Of a DNA stretch of 64,000 nt, positions 16,832-26,309 are shown piece after piece. Within the stretch, counting starts at the first letter, position 1. Every line of letters starts with the position of its first letter. Under the pieces are notes generated by a model. That model saw only the letters and a list, made by a program, of their open reading frames with translations, searched no databases and had not been told where the DNA came from. Position numbers and translations under genes: made by a program. This stretch comes from JACDAE01 sp963717195 (GTDB lineage Bacteria; Chloroflexota; Ktedonobacteria; Ktedonobacterales; Ktedonobacteraceae): contig CAVQVR010000011.1 in the NCBI GenBank assembly GCA_963717195.1, positions 124,001 through 188,000 of the forward strand, written 5' to 3'.

Positions 16832-17560
16832 ATGTCACCTGAACAAGTTCCACCTCCTCCAACCGAGGAGCAGGCTTCATACGCAACACTTCCGACAACA
16901 TCCAGAACTTCGTCTGAAGGTCCGGCAACGCCTGAACATCCCCGTGTCCATTTCTCCTATGCTGGCTGGGCATCGAGTGGTGTTATGCGTGTCCTCTATC
17001 GCAGTTGGACACGTGTTGCCGCGCGTTTTTTTCCGGAAAACTCACCCGGAGAGCGCATTGCTCAGAAGTTACATGTTCCGCTACCCGACAAACTGAATAT
17101 GAGTTGGGTGAATGATCATCTTGCCGTGGGCGGGCGTATCCGTCCTGCGGATATCAAAGCTCTGGCGCAAGTTGGTGTGACGCATGTGGTAGATACGCGC
17201 TCCGAATATTGCGACGATAAAGATGCACTGGCGAAAGAGAACATTGATCTCTTATATTTACCCACGCCCGATACCTATCCTTTAAGCGTAGAACAGTTAA
17301 TGCAAGGAGCAGCATGGACCGACGAACAGATACGCAAAAGTGGTCGAGTGCTGATCCACTGTGAACATGGCGTCGGACGTAGCGTACTACTCACCTGCGC
17401 CGTGCTGGTCTATGAAGGCATGCATGCACGCGATGCCCTGGAACTGGTCAAAAAGATGCGCTGGCAGGCATCTCCCAATCAGAGACAGGTCAGCCGATTG
17501 CGCGAGTTTGAGGCGGCACTGGCATCCAGGTCTCCAGACCCAGCGCATAGCGCTCAATAG
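16832..17560 (+). CDS. Dual-specificity protein phosphatase
   Basis: 242 residues from the ATG at 16832, preceded by AAAGGA; the longer frame from 16766 runs back into a repeat. After a Pro/Thr-rich N-terminus of about 90 residues comes the domain: NDHLAVGGRI, THVVDTRSEYCDD, LYLPTPDTYPL, and the active-site loop HCEHGVGRSVLL, a CX5R motif with the nucleophile Cys near 177 and Arg near 183. It is a DSP/PTPMT1-like phosphatase; proteins or phosphoinositides are possible substrates. Its 3' end overlaps the convergent HAD gene by 71 bp. Confidence 0.88.
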   Translation: MSPEQVPPPPTEEQASYATLPTTSRTSSEGPATPEHPRVHFSYAGWASSGVMRVLYRSWTRVAARFFPENSPGERIAQKLHVPLPDKLNMSWVNDHLAVGGRIRPADIKALAQVGVTHVVDTRSEYCDDKDALAKENIDLLYLPTPDTYPLSVEQLMQGAAWTDEQIRKSGRVLIHCEHGVGRSVLLTCAVLVYEGMHARDALELVKKMRWQASPNQRQVSRLREFEAALASRSPDPAHSAQ

Positions 17561-18377
17561 CCAGCGCCACACCATCCTCAGCATTGCTTGTAGTTACTGC
17601 ATTAGCAACGGCCTTGATTGTTTCTGGTGCCTGCCCCATGGCAACGCTCCAACCAACCGCCTGTAACATCTCAAGGTCGTTGTTATTATCGCCAATTGCC
17701 ATTACCTCTTCCATTGCGACGCCCAGGTGTTGTGCAAGCAACGCAACGCCGCTGGCCTTTGAACAGACTGGATTCATTACCGTCAGTTCGGCGGTTCCGT
17801 AGCTACCACGGCGTGTGTAATTCCATGCACAGGGCAATGCAGCTATCTGAGGCACGAGCGCTGTGACAACCTCCTCTGAGGCAAAAGCTACTACGCGCAG
17901 CGGTTCAGGTTGTCCAATACAACAATCGGCATAATCCAGGCGTCGCGTATGCTCAGGAAAGAGTGAGAAATACGTTGCGACCCACTCATTATCGAACTCG
18001 CTATAACCAGTCCAGGTCTCTTCTGTAGTGCCATTAATAAGCTGAATGACCGGCTGAATGCCATGCTGCACCATCAACTCCACCGCCTCCTGCGCCACAT
18101 AGGTATCTAACAACTGAGTATAGAGTACATTGGCATCAGGATGGTGCATTGCCAGAGCACCATCACACAAAACAAGAGGAATTTCCATCGCTAATTCAGT
18201 CGCAATCGGCGCGGTATTGCGATAACGTCGTGCTGTCGCCAACGTTACGACAATGCCTGCCTCACGCGCCAGGTAGATTGCTTTCCGCGTTCGTGGTGTG
18301 ATCTGCTTCTGCGGATTGAGTAGCGTACCATCAATATCAATCGCCAGCAATTTGATTGCTGGTGGTAATAAAGCCAT
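17490..18377 (-). CDS. HAD superfamily hydrolase, Cof/YidA type
   Basis: 295 residues; RBS AAAGGAACC precedes the ATG. Motif I is AIDIDGTLLNPQ, motif II is VTLATARR, and motifs III/IV are KASGVALLAQHLG and AIGDNNNDLEML. A C2 cap lies between about residues 85 and 190. The family dephosphorylates small metabolites such as sugar phosphates and flavin or pyridoxal precursors; the substrate here is not predictable. The gene is convergent with the dual-specificity phosphatase, and the coding ends overlap by 71 bp, so the two transcripts would be antisense to each other there. Confidence 0.92.
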   Translation of the reverse strand: MALLPPAIKLLAIDIDGTLLNPQKQITPRTRKAIYLAREAGIVVTLATARRYRNTAPIATELAMEIPLVLCDGALAMHHPDANVLYTQLLDTYVAQEAVELMVQHGIQPVIQLINGTTEETWTGYSEFDNEWVATYFSLFPEHTRRLDYADCCIGQPEPLRVVAFASEEVVTALVPQIAALPCAWNYTRRGSYGTAELTVMNPVCSKASGVALLAQHLGVAMEEVMAIGDNNNDLEMLQAVGWSVAMGQAPETIKAVANAVTTSNAEDGVALAIERYALGLETWMPVPPQTRAIG

Positions 18378-18588
18378 GCTTTTCAGGTTCCTTTTGCAAA
18401 AATGAAACGATGGATGGCGCTACCCATCGCATCTTCGCCACCATAGCGTATATTGATTATATACGATAAAGCTGGAAATTTCTTATCTGGTTCATCCATG
18501 ACGTTGCAGACGCATTGAAAATTCCCACGAATGAACATCGAATGAACACCTATAGACAATTTTCCTACTCCTCTGCTACAATCAAATT

Positions 18589-20043
18589 ATGAAGATGCGA
18601 GAAGAGCGTTCCAGAGGCGTCCGCGCAAAACGTCGGTCCCTCAACAATCACCAGTCTCCTGCAACGATTGTGCAATCGAACATGTGGCAATCCTGGACAG
18701 ATGCGGCTGGTCTCCCATTACTACCAGACGAGCGACCAGTGAGCTCGGTGCGTGATAGTTTGTACGATCGGATTCCTCTAGGTCCTCGTGAAAAAAAGCT
18801 GATTAATACTCCCGAATTTTTACGCCTGCAACGCGTGAAACAACTTGGCTTTGTCTATCGTATCTGGCCCGGTGCTACTCATACGCGCTACGAGCATAGC
18901 CTTGGTTGCTATTACCTGGCAGTACGTGCACTGCGTGCTTTATTGCAACGCGGAGGGGATGGTGGGCTGTACGGTGTTGAGATTAGTAGCGTGCAGACAC
19001 TGGTAGTAGCAACTCTGCTGCATGATATCGGGCATTATCCCTTTTCGCATACGATTGAAGAACTTGGCTCTCCCATCGTGCTTCATGAGCAGGTTGGTCG
19101 CTCTATTATTGAGAACGGCGAGATTGCCACTATTCTGGAGCGCGATTATCATCTTTCGCCTTCACGCGTCGCCGATTTTATTGACCCACCCAAAACAGGG
19201 CTGACCAATCCCGATGATGAGTTACTGAGCCATCTGTTAAGCGGGGCACTGGACGTTGATAAGCTGGATTATCTACCCCGCGATGCCCGCGCCTGCAACG
19301 TACCTTATGGTGGTGTCGATGTCTCGCGCTTGCTCGATTCGTTGCGCGTCCATGGAAATGTGAATGGGCAGCACCGGATCGTCGTTACACATAAAGGCGT
19401 CAGTCCGTTGCACTCGCTGTTGCATGCGCGGCAGGAGATGTTTGATAACATTTACTGGCATCACACCAGTCGTACGATGCAAGTTATGCTTGTACGAGCG
19501 GTACACGATGCCATCTCCGCTGGAACACTTCCAGCTGAACAACTTGTAGGGCTGGACGATGCTTCCCTATTGGTCCTACTGACTAAACCTGAGATGCCTG
19601 GCAGTTCACGTGCACTGGCCGAAGAACTGGAATTGCGTCGCCCCTACAAATCGGTGCTTGAAATCAGTCGCCTTGCAGGCTCTCTCTTCAAGCGCCTTGA
19701 TGCCCTCTTCTGGGACTCAGAACGCCGTCGTCGCGTTGGACAACAACTTGCCACCGAACTTGCCGCTGCTCTCGATACCGAGATCGCTGATTACGAGGTT
19801 CTCTTTGACATCCCCCGCTCCGAGAAATGGGAGATGGACGTGTGGATCTCCTTCGCCCATCCACCAGTTGGCATGGAGCCATTGATGAACTGGGTTGCGG
19901 TCACAGGCCTACAATCCGACGATCTGGCCCGCTATGAGCAGCACCAACGTCGTATTCGCGTCGTTGTTGCCGAACGTTTGCGTTCTTTGCTGTTAGCGCA
20001 TAGAGATGATGTGCTATTACCTGCGTTAGATAAGATTTTGTGA
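18589..20043 (+). CDS. HD-domain phosphohydrolase (dNTPase/SAMHD1-like)
   Basis: 484 residues. It contains the four metal-binding elements of the family: ATHTRYEHSLG (His), LLHDIGHYPFSHT (His-Asp), and GALDVDKLDYLPRDA (Asp), together with the substrate-pocket segment VKQLGFVYRIWPGA. This is the arrangement of YwfO/SAMHD1-like deoxynucleoside triphosphate hydrolases. The N-terminal 35 residues are basic and unconserved; a later start cannot be excluded. No partner gene is adjacent; a 76-bp palindromic repeat follows right after the stop. Confidence 0.9.
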   Translation: MKMREERSRGVRAKRRSLNNHQSPATIVQSNMWQSWTDAAGLPLLPDERPVSSVRDSLYDRIPLGPREKKLINTPEFLRLQRVKQLGFVYRIWPGATHTRYEHSLGCYYLAVRALRALLQRGGDGGLYGVEISSVQTLVVATLLHDIGHYPFSHTIEELGSPIVLHEQVGRSIIENGEIATILERDYHLSPSRVADFIDPPKTGLTNPDDELLSHLLSGALDVDKLDYLPRDARACNVPYGGVDVSRLLDSLRVHGNVNGQHRIVVTHKGVSPLHSLLHARQEMFDNIYWHHTSRTMQVMLVRAVHDAISAGTLPAEQLVGLDDASLLVLLTKPEMPGSSRALAEELELRRPYKSVLEISRLAGSLFKRLDALFWDSERRRRVGQQLATELAAALDTEIADYEVLFDIPRSEKWEMDVWISFAHPPVGMEPLMNWVAVTGLQSDDLARYEQHQRRIRVVVAERLRSLLLAHRDDVLLPALDKIL

Positions 20044-20044
20044 C

Positions 20045-20120
20045 GTAGGGGCCGCATTGACGACGCCCAGGTGCGTCCTCGTAATTTGACGCACCTGGGC
20101 GTCGTCAACGCGGCCCCTAC
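20045..20120. repeat. Palindromic GTAGGGGCC repeat
   Basis: The arms of about 33 bp begin GTAGGGGCCGC and end GCGGCCCCTAC, nearly perfectly complementary around a 10-nt loop. It starts two bases after the HD gene stop and can form a long hairpin, so it may also end transcription. Confidence 0.75.
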
Positions 20121-20179
20121 ATTTGGAGACTCAGCTATACTGGAGAGAGAAGGATAGTGGAAGGGGGGTTGAATTTTAG

Positions 20180-21100
20180 ATGGCGAACAAATGGGACGAG
20201 TTGATGAAAATGCTCGTACGAGCCAATCCACAGGATTTTGTATCGTTCCTCTCACAAGAAACATACTATCAGGGCGACGTTACCAACGAACTGATCATAC
20301 GCTCAGTTGAGGCCGACTTCCTCTGTAAGGCACAGCGGAAAGGAAAAGAAGGCATCATCCACGCGGAATATCAGCGCCGCCGCGATGAAAATATGGGGCG
20401 ACGTATGTGGGAATATAACGCTGCAACCTCGTTTCTTACAGGCTTACCGGTCTTCTCATATGCGATCTATTTATGGAAACAAAGCAACATTGTTGAGCCG
20501 CCTTATACCATAGAGGAAGACGGTGAGGTTATTCACCGGTTCTACTACAAGAATATTCGCCTGTGGGACGAAGAGCCAGAGACACTGCTAAAGTCGGGTA
20601 TTCCAGGAATGTTACCATTACTACCTCTTATGAAGGGAGCAAAGCAAGCTCGCAACGAGATTCTTGATGAAATGATAGAAGGCTTGAGAACTGCTGGCAA
20701 AGACGATATACTAGCATTAGGATACACATTTGCCGGGTTGGTCTATGACACAGAGAGCGATAAACAATGGCTCAAAAGGAGGTTTGCGATGTTCCATGAT
20801 ATTCTTGAGAGTTCCTGGTCCTATCAGGAAATAATACAAAAGGGAGTTGATCAGGGTCGCCAGAAAGGACTTGAGCAAGGTCTGGAAGAGGGAGAATTGA
20901 AAACATTGCGTTCGGTTCTTGTACGATTAGTCGAAAAACAATTTCCTGAATTGCTCCCTCTAGCACAACAACAAGCCGCGCAACTCAATAATCTAGTTGT
21001 ATTGAACACAGCAGTTGATAAACTTCTTGGTGCACAGACGGCAGAGCAGGCAAGACAAATACTCGAAGAGGTCAAAGTCTCTGATAATTTTTCTTCCTGA
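20180..21100 (+). CDS. Rpn/PD-(D/E)XK nuclease-transposase family protein
   Basis: 306 residues. The N-terminal 110 residues carry a PD-(D/E)XK-like core: VEADFLCKA (metal Asp) followed by IIHAEYQRRRD, the E-x-Q form common in the Rpn (recombination-promoting nuclease, transposase_31-like) family. The middle is helical, and residues about 215-240 form a charged coiled-coil-like segment (QGRQKGLEQGLEEGELK) typical of the family. These proteins are often found in many copies in large genomes and are linked to DNA rearrangement. No inverted ends of its own are seen, though a long palindrome lies 60 bp upstream. Confidence 0.75.
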   Translation: MANKWDELMKMLVRANPQDFVSFLSQETYYQGDVTNELIIRSVEADFLCKAQRKGKEGIIHAEYQRRRDENMGRRMWEYNAATSFLTGLPVFSYAIYLWKQSNIVEPPYTIEEDGEVIHRFYYKNIRLWDEEPETLLKSGIPGMLPLLPLMKGAKQARNEILDEMIEGLRTAGKDDILALGYTFAGLVYDTESDKQWLKRRFAMFHDILESSWSYQEIIQKGVDQGRQKGLEQGLEEGELKTLRSVLVRLVEKQFPELLPLAQQQAAQLNNLVVLNTAVDKLLGAQTAEQARQILEEVKVSDNFSS

Positions 21101-21146
21101 CAGCGATTGCGTGCTTCTCTCACCCACATGATAACATAAAAAACTA

Positions 21147-21169
21147 CCGGAACAATTCTGGTGTTCCGG
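21147..21169. terminator. Bidirectional hairpin between convergent genes
   Basis: CCGGAAC pairs with GTTCCGG around a 9-nt loop, between the Rpn-like gene and the TPR gene. There is an A-run on the left side (AAAAAA, a T-run for the minus strand) and TTTACCTTT on the right. Confidence 0.65.
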
Positions 21170-21178
21170 CATTTACCT

Positions 21179-22291
21179 TTAGGGCTTCTTCTTCTTTTTC
21201 TGATACATCATACGCACCGCCTTCTCGCGAATCCTGCGGGCCGGTGGGTAGTCTGAGTACAGACGTACGGCATGCTCAGCAACCTTAGCAGCCTCACGGT
21301 AGCGCTCAAGGCGGTAAAATGTATCGGCCTTCAGAGTCCAGAAACGCACATTTGAGGTATCAAGCTCCAGGACACGATCAAGGGCCGGAAGCGCCTCCTC
21401 GTAATGGCCCACACCACGCAAACCTCGCATATAGTTCTCCCACGCGAAGAGACTATCAGGAGTGAGAGTAGTCAGCTCTTTTGCAAGCTCTTGCATAGCA
21501 TCATGCTGCTCCAGCGCACGAAACGCCTGCACTCCCTGGGTCAGTACGATCACATTGTGTGGATCAATACCCAATGCATGACGTATTACAGGAATAGCAT
21601 CACGCATACGCCCCAACTTACAGAGAATTTCGCTCTTCATCTGTAAAGAAAAAAGATGATTGGGATCAATCTCTAAGGCATGATCGAACATTGTCACCGC
21701 TTCTAAAGGATGATTGAAGTTGAGCAAGGCGACGCCTTTATTGGCCCATGCGCGTTCATCGTCTGGTGCCAGTTCGGTTGCCCGTTGAGCGCTACGCAAT
21801 GCTTCCGGAAACTTTTGCTGCAAGAGTTGTAGTCCGCTACGGTTGATCCACGCCAGAGGTAGATGAGTATCGAGTAAAAGCGCCTGGTCGTTAGCAATAG
21901 TTGCTTCGGAGAGACGTTCCAGTTTTTGTAGCGCCCGCGCTTTGAATGCAAGCCCCTGGGCCAAACTGAGATTATATTCAAGTAGATGCTGGGCTATCTC
22001 GTAGAGCGCTTCATAGTGATCGATACGGTCCAGCACGCGGGCGAGACCCAGTAAAGCATCTTCGTCTTTCTCATTATAAACAAGCAGCTCTGAGAACGTT
22101 TCTCCTGCTTGCAGCCAGCGATGTGCCTCCAGGTGCTCCGACGCACGTTGACGCAACAGGCTAACACCCTCCTTGGGAGCAGAAGCCTGCTCTTGTACTA
22201 TTTCCTTTTCTTCCAGGGCTGGAGTTGGACTTCCTGGTATCTCCATTCCCTGGCTTTTCTCATCCGAATCCACGCCTGTTCCTCTCCTCAT
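21179..22291 (-). CDS. TPR repeat protein
   Basis: 370 residues. After a 60-residue charged N-terminus there are about eight tandem tetratricopeptide repeats. Examples are EALYEIAQHLLEYNLSLAQG, EATIANDQALLLDTHLPLAW and EAVTMFDHALEIDPNHLFSL. The C-terminus ends in a lysine run. There is no signal peptide or membrane segment, so it should be cytoplasmic and act as a protein-binding scaffold; the partner is unknown. Confidence 0.9.
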   Translation of the reverse strand: MRRGTGVDSDEKSQGMEIPGSPTPALEEKEIVQEQASAPKEGVSLLRQRASEHLEAHRWLQAGETFSELLVYNEKDEDALLGLARVLDRIDHYEALYEIAQHLLEYNLSLAQGLAFKARALQKLERLSEATIANDQALLLDTHLPLAWINRSGLQLLQQKFPEALRSAQRATELAPDDERAWANKGVALLNFNHPLEAVTMFDHALEIDPNHLFSLQMKSEILCKLGRMRDAIPVIRHALGIDPHNVIVLTQGVQAFRALEQHDAMQELAKELTTLTPDSLFAWENYMRGLRGVGHYEEALPALDRVLELDTSNVRFWTLKADTFYRLERYREAAKVAEHAVRLYSDYPPARRIREKAVRMMYQKKKKKP

Positions 22292-22466
22292 TTATTCGCG
22301 TTCCCGCCATGGTACTGTACATTTCTAAATTCAGTATCATACAAACTCTTTACAAATCCCTCAAAGATTTCTGCAAATAACACGATATAGTATGTACAAG
22401 AACAAAAAACAGATGCCCGGTATAAAAAAGTAATGTTGAGATAGAGATCGATGGAGGTCGACGACA

Positions 22467-23780
22467 ATGTTGTATTCAGATATCAATAATAATAATGAGC
22501 CGTCTGTGCCCTATCAACCCGTACCACAGCCGACAGCACCTGTCGATAGTGTATCACACTGGTCTGAGGATCAGACTATGCCTCCCACAGACAGGATACC
22601 GCCTTATCAGCAGCCACAACCAACGCCACCTCCGGACAAACGTCCACCTTCCAGGGGTCTGCGTACAGGTGCTATTATAGCACTAACGGTGCTTCTTGCG
22701 GCAGTATTTGGTACTGGTCTGTTCGCCGGATGGCAATTTGGTCATGGTAGCTCAACCGCAGTAGTAACGCCCCCTGCTAGTAGTAGTGGTCAGTTACAGT
22801 CGGGATCAAATCCCCAGCCAACCGTGCCTGCACTTTCCAGCAATAATTTAGATGCTGTTCGTGAAGCGGTGGTTGCGAAGATAACCCCAACCGTAGTACA
22901 AATCAACGTCACAACCTCTCAAGGAAGTGCGATAGGTTCCGGCGTCATTATAGACAAGCGGGGCTATGTTGTAACCAATAATCATGTGGTTGATGGCGCT
23001 CAGACTATCCAGGTTGTGATGTCCGATGGCACTAAACTTGTGGGGAAGGTCTCCGGTACCGATCCAGCTGACGACCTGGCGGTGGTAAAGATCAATCCAC
23101 CCACCAACATGCCAGTGGCAACACTGGGTAATTCATCACAACTGAAGGTCGGTGAAGAGGTACTGGCAATTGGGAACCCGCTCGGCATCACACAGACCGT
23201 GACCAACGGTATTGTTAGTGCTCTCAACAGGACGGTCTCTGAGGGTCAGGGTGGCGCAAATCTACCGGATGCCGTTCAGACTGATGCTCCCATCAATCCC
23301 GGTAACAGCGGTGGTGCACTCGTCGATTTGCAAGGCAACCTGATCGGCATTCCGACACTGACCGCTATTGATCCCGAGTTCAATGCCCCGGCCAGCGGTG
23401 TAGGTTTCGCCATTCCGTCCAACCGGGTCAGCTTTATCGTCCCACAGATTATTCAGAGTGGTAAAGTGACGCATACCGGGCGTGCGGCTCTTGGCATCTC
23501 TGCTGTTGCTGTGGATCAAACGGTACAGTTCCAGGATAATCTCTCTGTGGATCATGGTGTTCTAATCTCAGGGCTAGTCAATGGCGGTGGTGCGCAGCGT
23601 GCTGGCCTCCAGGTCGGTGATGTGATCGTCCAGGTGAGTAATCAGGATGTTACAGATACATCGACATTGACCGCTGTTCTGATAACGAAGAGCCCTGGCG
23701 ATACCGTTCCAGTCACAATCTATCGGGGCAGTCAGCAGATGACCATCAACGTAACATTGAGTGAATTGCAAGCGGGTTAG
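22467..23780 (+). CDS. HtrA/DegP-like S1C serine protease with one PDZ domain
   Basis: 437 residues; RBS GGAGGT precedes the ATG. The order is a Pro-rich cytoplasmic tail (1-68), one membrane anchor (about 70-95), the protease domain and a C-terminal PDZ. Catalytic residues are visible: His near 173 (NNHVVDGA), Asp near 203 (PADDLAVVKI), Ser near 281 (NPGNSGGALV). The PDZ (about 335-430) includes GGAQRAGLQVGDVIVQV. It is a membrane-anchored quality-control protease acting outside the cytoplasmic membrane. A terminator hairpin follows. Confidence 0.95.
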   Translation: MLYSDINNNNEPSVPYQPVPQPTAPVDSVSHWSEDQTMPPTDRIPPYQQPQPTPPPDKRPPSRGLRTGAIIALTVLLAAVFGTGLFAGWQFGHGSSTAVVTPPASSSGQLQSGSNPQPTVPALSSNNLDAVREAVVAKITPTVVQINVTTSQGSAIGSGVIIDKRGYVVTNNHVVDGAQTIQVVMSDGTKLVGKVSGTDPADDLAVVKINPPTNMPVATLGNSSQLKVGEEVLAIGNPLGITQTVTNGIVSALNRTVSEGQGGANLPDAVQTDAPINPGNSGGALVDLQGNLIGIPTLTAIDPEFNAPASGVGFAIPSNRVSFIVPQIIQSGKVTHTGRAALGISAVAVDQTVQFQDNLSVDHGVLISGLVNGGGAQRAGLQVGDVIVQVSNQDVTDTSTLTAVLITKSPGDTVPVTIYRGSQQMTINVTLSELQAG

Positions 23781-23828
23781 AGCAAGTCATAAACACATAT
23801 ACTCTTTCTTTCTCTTCCCGTCTCTCTC

Positions 23829-23855
23829 AGGGGCACCCATGACGTGGGTGCCCCT
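23829..23855 (+). terminator. Terminator after htrA-like gene
   Basis: A perfect 11-bp stem, AGGGGCACCCA with TGGGTGCCCCT, a 5-nt loop, then CCCTATTTTATT. Confidence 0.75.
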
Positions 23856-23899
23856 CCCTATTTTATTGTTCATGCGTAGGGATATCACCCTTATACATA

Positions 23900-24673
23900 T
23901 TATGAGGACGTGAGCTGTTTCTCCGCATCTTCAAAATCTCTTTTTGGCGGTATAACTGGACGAGAGCGACGGCTGGTTAACAGTACTCCCACAAAAAAGA
24001 CCATCCAACCAACAGCCATCACCAACCAGAAGGTGTTCTCGACGCCAAAAAAACGGGCCAGCGTCCCTGCTACTGCAATCAATAAAGCGCCTGCGAGGAT
24101 CAGCACATTGGCCCATAAAAGATTGACTGGCCTGAACCCCGCTACACTGGCCTGACGGAGTAGCAACTTCCAACCTGAGTAGATGGCAACACCTGCAATG
24201 GCAATAACACCCAGTGTGTTGAGCGTAATGGTCGTAATGAGCCATGGGCCCGTTTGCAGGATACCTGTTCCTGGCGTTCCCGCTATCTGCCCCAGTTTCT
24301 GCATGTCGATGGTTGCCACGAGGATGAGTACCGCTGCAAGCACGCTCAAGATACTCAGTACAAGTGCACAGATGCGCGTGACGCGTTGAGAAGTTACCAG
24401 CGCAATACTTCCCAGACCAAGCCACGAAGGCATCAATTCGGCACCCAAAATATAGTAGACGCGAAAGAACAAGGTTCCTACCGGAGTGGTTGGTTGTATC
24501 AGCAACATCAGGACATAGGCTAGAGTTGCCAGAAACGCCATGCACAAAGCAATGGACCAGTACAACTGGTACTGACGATGACGGCGCAGGTACTGACGCA
24601 GGACCACGCCCGCAAATAGACCTGTCACAAGCACATTTATGGCTGGTGAGATCAGCAAAATCGGGTTGTTCAT
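23900..24673 (-). CDS. Seven-helix membrane protein of unknown function
   Basis: 257 residues from the ATG at 24673, which has AGGA 9 bp upstream and gives a normal N-terminus; the frame extends to 24703 without a ribosome site. Seven hydrophobic segments of 18-25 residues alternate with short loops, starting with LLISPAINVLVTGLFAGVVL and ending with LVMAVGWMVFFVGVLLTS. No catalytic or transport signature was recognised. Confidence 0.7.
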   Translation of the reverse strand: MNNPILLISPAINVLVTGLFAGVVLRQYLRRHRQYQLYWSIALCMAFLATLAYVLMLLIQPTTPVGTLFFRVYYILGAELMPSWLGLGSIALVTSQRVTRICALVLSILSVLAAVLILVATIDMQKLGQIAGTPGTGILQTGPWLITTITLNTLGVIAIAGVAIYSGWKLLLRQASVAGFRPVNLLWANVLILAGALLIAVAGTLARFFGVENTFWLVMAVGWMVFFVGVLLTSRRSRPVIPPKRDFEDAEKQLTSS

Positions 24674-24790
24674 AACTGTTATTCCTATCCATGTACAGCA
24701 CAAAACTTATAAAAAGTTGCGGTATGGTTCTCTAAGAATATACAAAATACTGCATATTGTTGCAATGAAACAGCCCGAGTGGATGGTAAC

Positions 24791-24832
24791 AGGTGCGATA
24801 AATCTGTACGGGCTTATAAATCGCGCCCCTAC
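24791..24832. repeat. GCGATAAATC...GCCCCTAC repeat fragment
   Basis: It contains GTGCGATAAATCTGTACGGG followed by CTTATAAATCGCGCCCCTAC, sequences shared with the repeat at 16707-16803 and the hairpin at 8407-8446. It lies just after the anti-sigma gene (minus strand). Confidence 0.55.
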
Positions 24833-24848
24833 ATTTATCTGGACGGAC

Positions 24849-25601
24849 TTATAAACTCATCCGCCGACGCGAACGCCGGAATAGCACAAAACCCATTATG
24901 CCCAAAATCACCAGCATCATCCCTAATCCTATGCGCCCCGCTGGCACGCTCAAATTGAAGATGAGAAAAGTGGGCCCAGAAGATGGAGCCGCAGGATAAA
25001 TGGGAGCAAGGGATTTCTGATCACCTGGAAGCTGTGGCTTAACCGCCTGTGTTGCAGCAGGAGTTGCTGTGGAGGTGGAAGTAGCTAGCCTTGGGGCTGC
25101 TGGTAATTTCGTTCCATTGGAACTACTTTGTACTGAATGGTTCGATAGTGCTGGAGCCGGAGATTCTACAGAAGACCCGTTACTAGTAGTGCTGCTGTTA
25201 CTAGAAAAACTAACGTTATGCATAGCAAGCGATGGCAATATTCCCGATAGAAAGAAGACAACGCCTATCACTGCGGCCAGTGCGCTCATCGTACGCAACA
25301 CTCCACGAACATAAGGATTCAAGGTGCGACGTCGTGCAAGTCGGATCGGCGTAGGAGCGACCGCCTGGGGAATTGCAACCGGCCTGGCGGCTTCCAATGG
25401 TAACACGAATGAGCGCGGAAGTGTCGGCTGTGGCAAAGCATGGAGTAGCGCCGCAGTCTGACGTAAACCAACCAGCTCTTGCTGACACTGCGGACAGGTG
25501 CTCAGATGGGCTTCCCATTGAGCCCGCTCCTCTGCTGAAACCTCTCTATCGAGAAAGGTTGAAAGCTGTTCAGTTGTCAGATGCCACTTCTCTTGTGCCA
25601 C
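24849..25601 (-). CDS. Anti-sigma factor with zinc-finger (ZAS/zf-HC2) domain
   Basis: 250 residues. The first 55 residues form the zinc anti-sigma domain: an initial helix LTTEQLSTFLDREVSAEE then HLSTCPQCQQEL (H-x3-C-x2-C). A membrane segment lies at about 95-120 (MSALAAVIGVVFFLSGILPS), a Ser/Thr-rich extracytoplasmic stretch follows, and there is a second membrane segment at the C-terminus (LGMMLVILGIMGFVLF) before a basic tail. It begins 37 bp after the ECF sigma gene, so it should hold that sigma factor at the membrane until a signal releases it (inference from family and operon). Confidence 0.88.
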   Translation of the reverse strand: MAQEKWHLTTEQLSTFLDREVSAEERAQWEAHLSTCPQCQQELVGLRQTAALLHALPQPTLPRSFVLPLEAARPVAIPQAVAPTPIRLARRRTLNPYVRGVLRTMSALAAVIGVVFFLSGILPSLAMHNVSFSSNSSTTSNGSSVESPAPALSNHSVQSSSNGTKLPAAPRLATSTSTATPAATQAVKPQLPGDQKSLAPIYPAAPSSGPTFLIFNLSVPAGRIGLGMMLVILGIMGFVLFRRSRRRMSL

Positions 25602-25638
25602 GCTGATGCTCCGTTAGTTCTAGTATCTTTTCCCTGTT

Positions 25639-26262
25639 TTATGTAAGACGATAATTACGCGGTAAAAGTTCCCTGTGCTGGTCGAGATAGCTGCGCAGAC
25701 GGGCCCGACCACGTGATATGCGCGAGCGTACGGTGCCTATACTGACCTGTGCGGACGCTGCCACTTCTTCATAAGAGAGCCCCTCTACATCGCAGAGAAC
25801 GACAGCAACCCGCTGATCAAGTGGAAGTTTCTCCAACCCTTTCTGAATGATGGTCTGAAGCTCCTGTGTGAGTACCATCTCTTCGGGATTATCTGCTAGC
25901 TCGCTACTTGCCAGTGCGCTCAAAATTTCAGGAGATGGCGTCTCATCTTCCTCGGTCAGGTATTCTAATGAATCGGCGGGATGGCGCTTGACACGCCGCC
26001 AATGGTCGCAGGCCATATTGGAGCTAATGCGCAATAACCAGGCGCGAAAGGAGGCACCACCATGATAAGAGGAGATACCACGAAAGGCCGCCAGGAAGGC
26101 ATCCTGCGTCACATCGGCAGCCACGTCGGCATTGCCCACCATACGGTAAACTGCACCATAAACAATCTGCTGATAATGCAAGACGAGTTGATTGAACGCA
26201 GCAACGTCCCCACGTTGACTACGGGCAATCAACTCCTCCTCATCTTGCGCAAATTTGCTCAT
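25639..26262 (-). CDS. ECF RNA polymerase sigma factor
   Basis: 207 residues from the ATG at 26262 (GAGG 6 bp upstream; an in-frame ATG at 26274 is less good). Region 2 is seen in FNQLVLHYQQIVYGAVYRMV, DVTQDAFLAAFRGISSYHG and FRAWLLRISSNMACDHWRR. Region 4 is seen in LEKLPLDQRVAVVLCDVEGL, SYEEVAASAQVSIGTVRSRI and SRGRARLRSYL. It heads a two-gene unit with the anti-sigma factor. The target promoters are unknown. Confidence 0.93.
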   Translation of the reverse strand: MSKFAQDEEELIARSQRGDVAAFNQLVLHYQQIVYGAVYRMVGNADVAADVTQDAFLAAFRGISSYHGGASFRAWLLRISSNMACDHWRRVKRHPADSLEYLTEEDETPSPEILSALASSELADNPEEMVLTQELQTIIQKGLEKLPLDQRVAVVLCDVEGLSYEEVAASAQVSIGTVRSRISRGRARLRSYLDQHRELLPRNYRLT

Positions 26263-26309
26263 GGGTAACCTCATCTCATGTGCTATTTGCGCTAGTGTAG
26301 CATATTTAA

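Noticed and set aside
20180..21100. Complete insertion sequence with transposase
   Set aside because: The protein is of the Rpn nuclease family and no inverted ends or target duplication bracket it.
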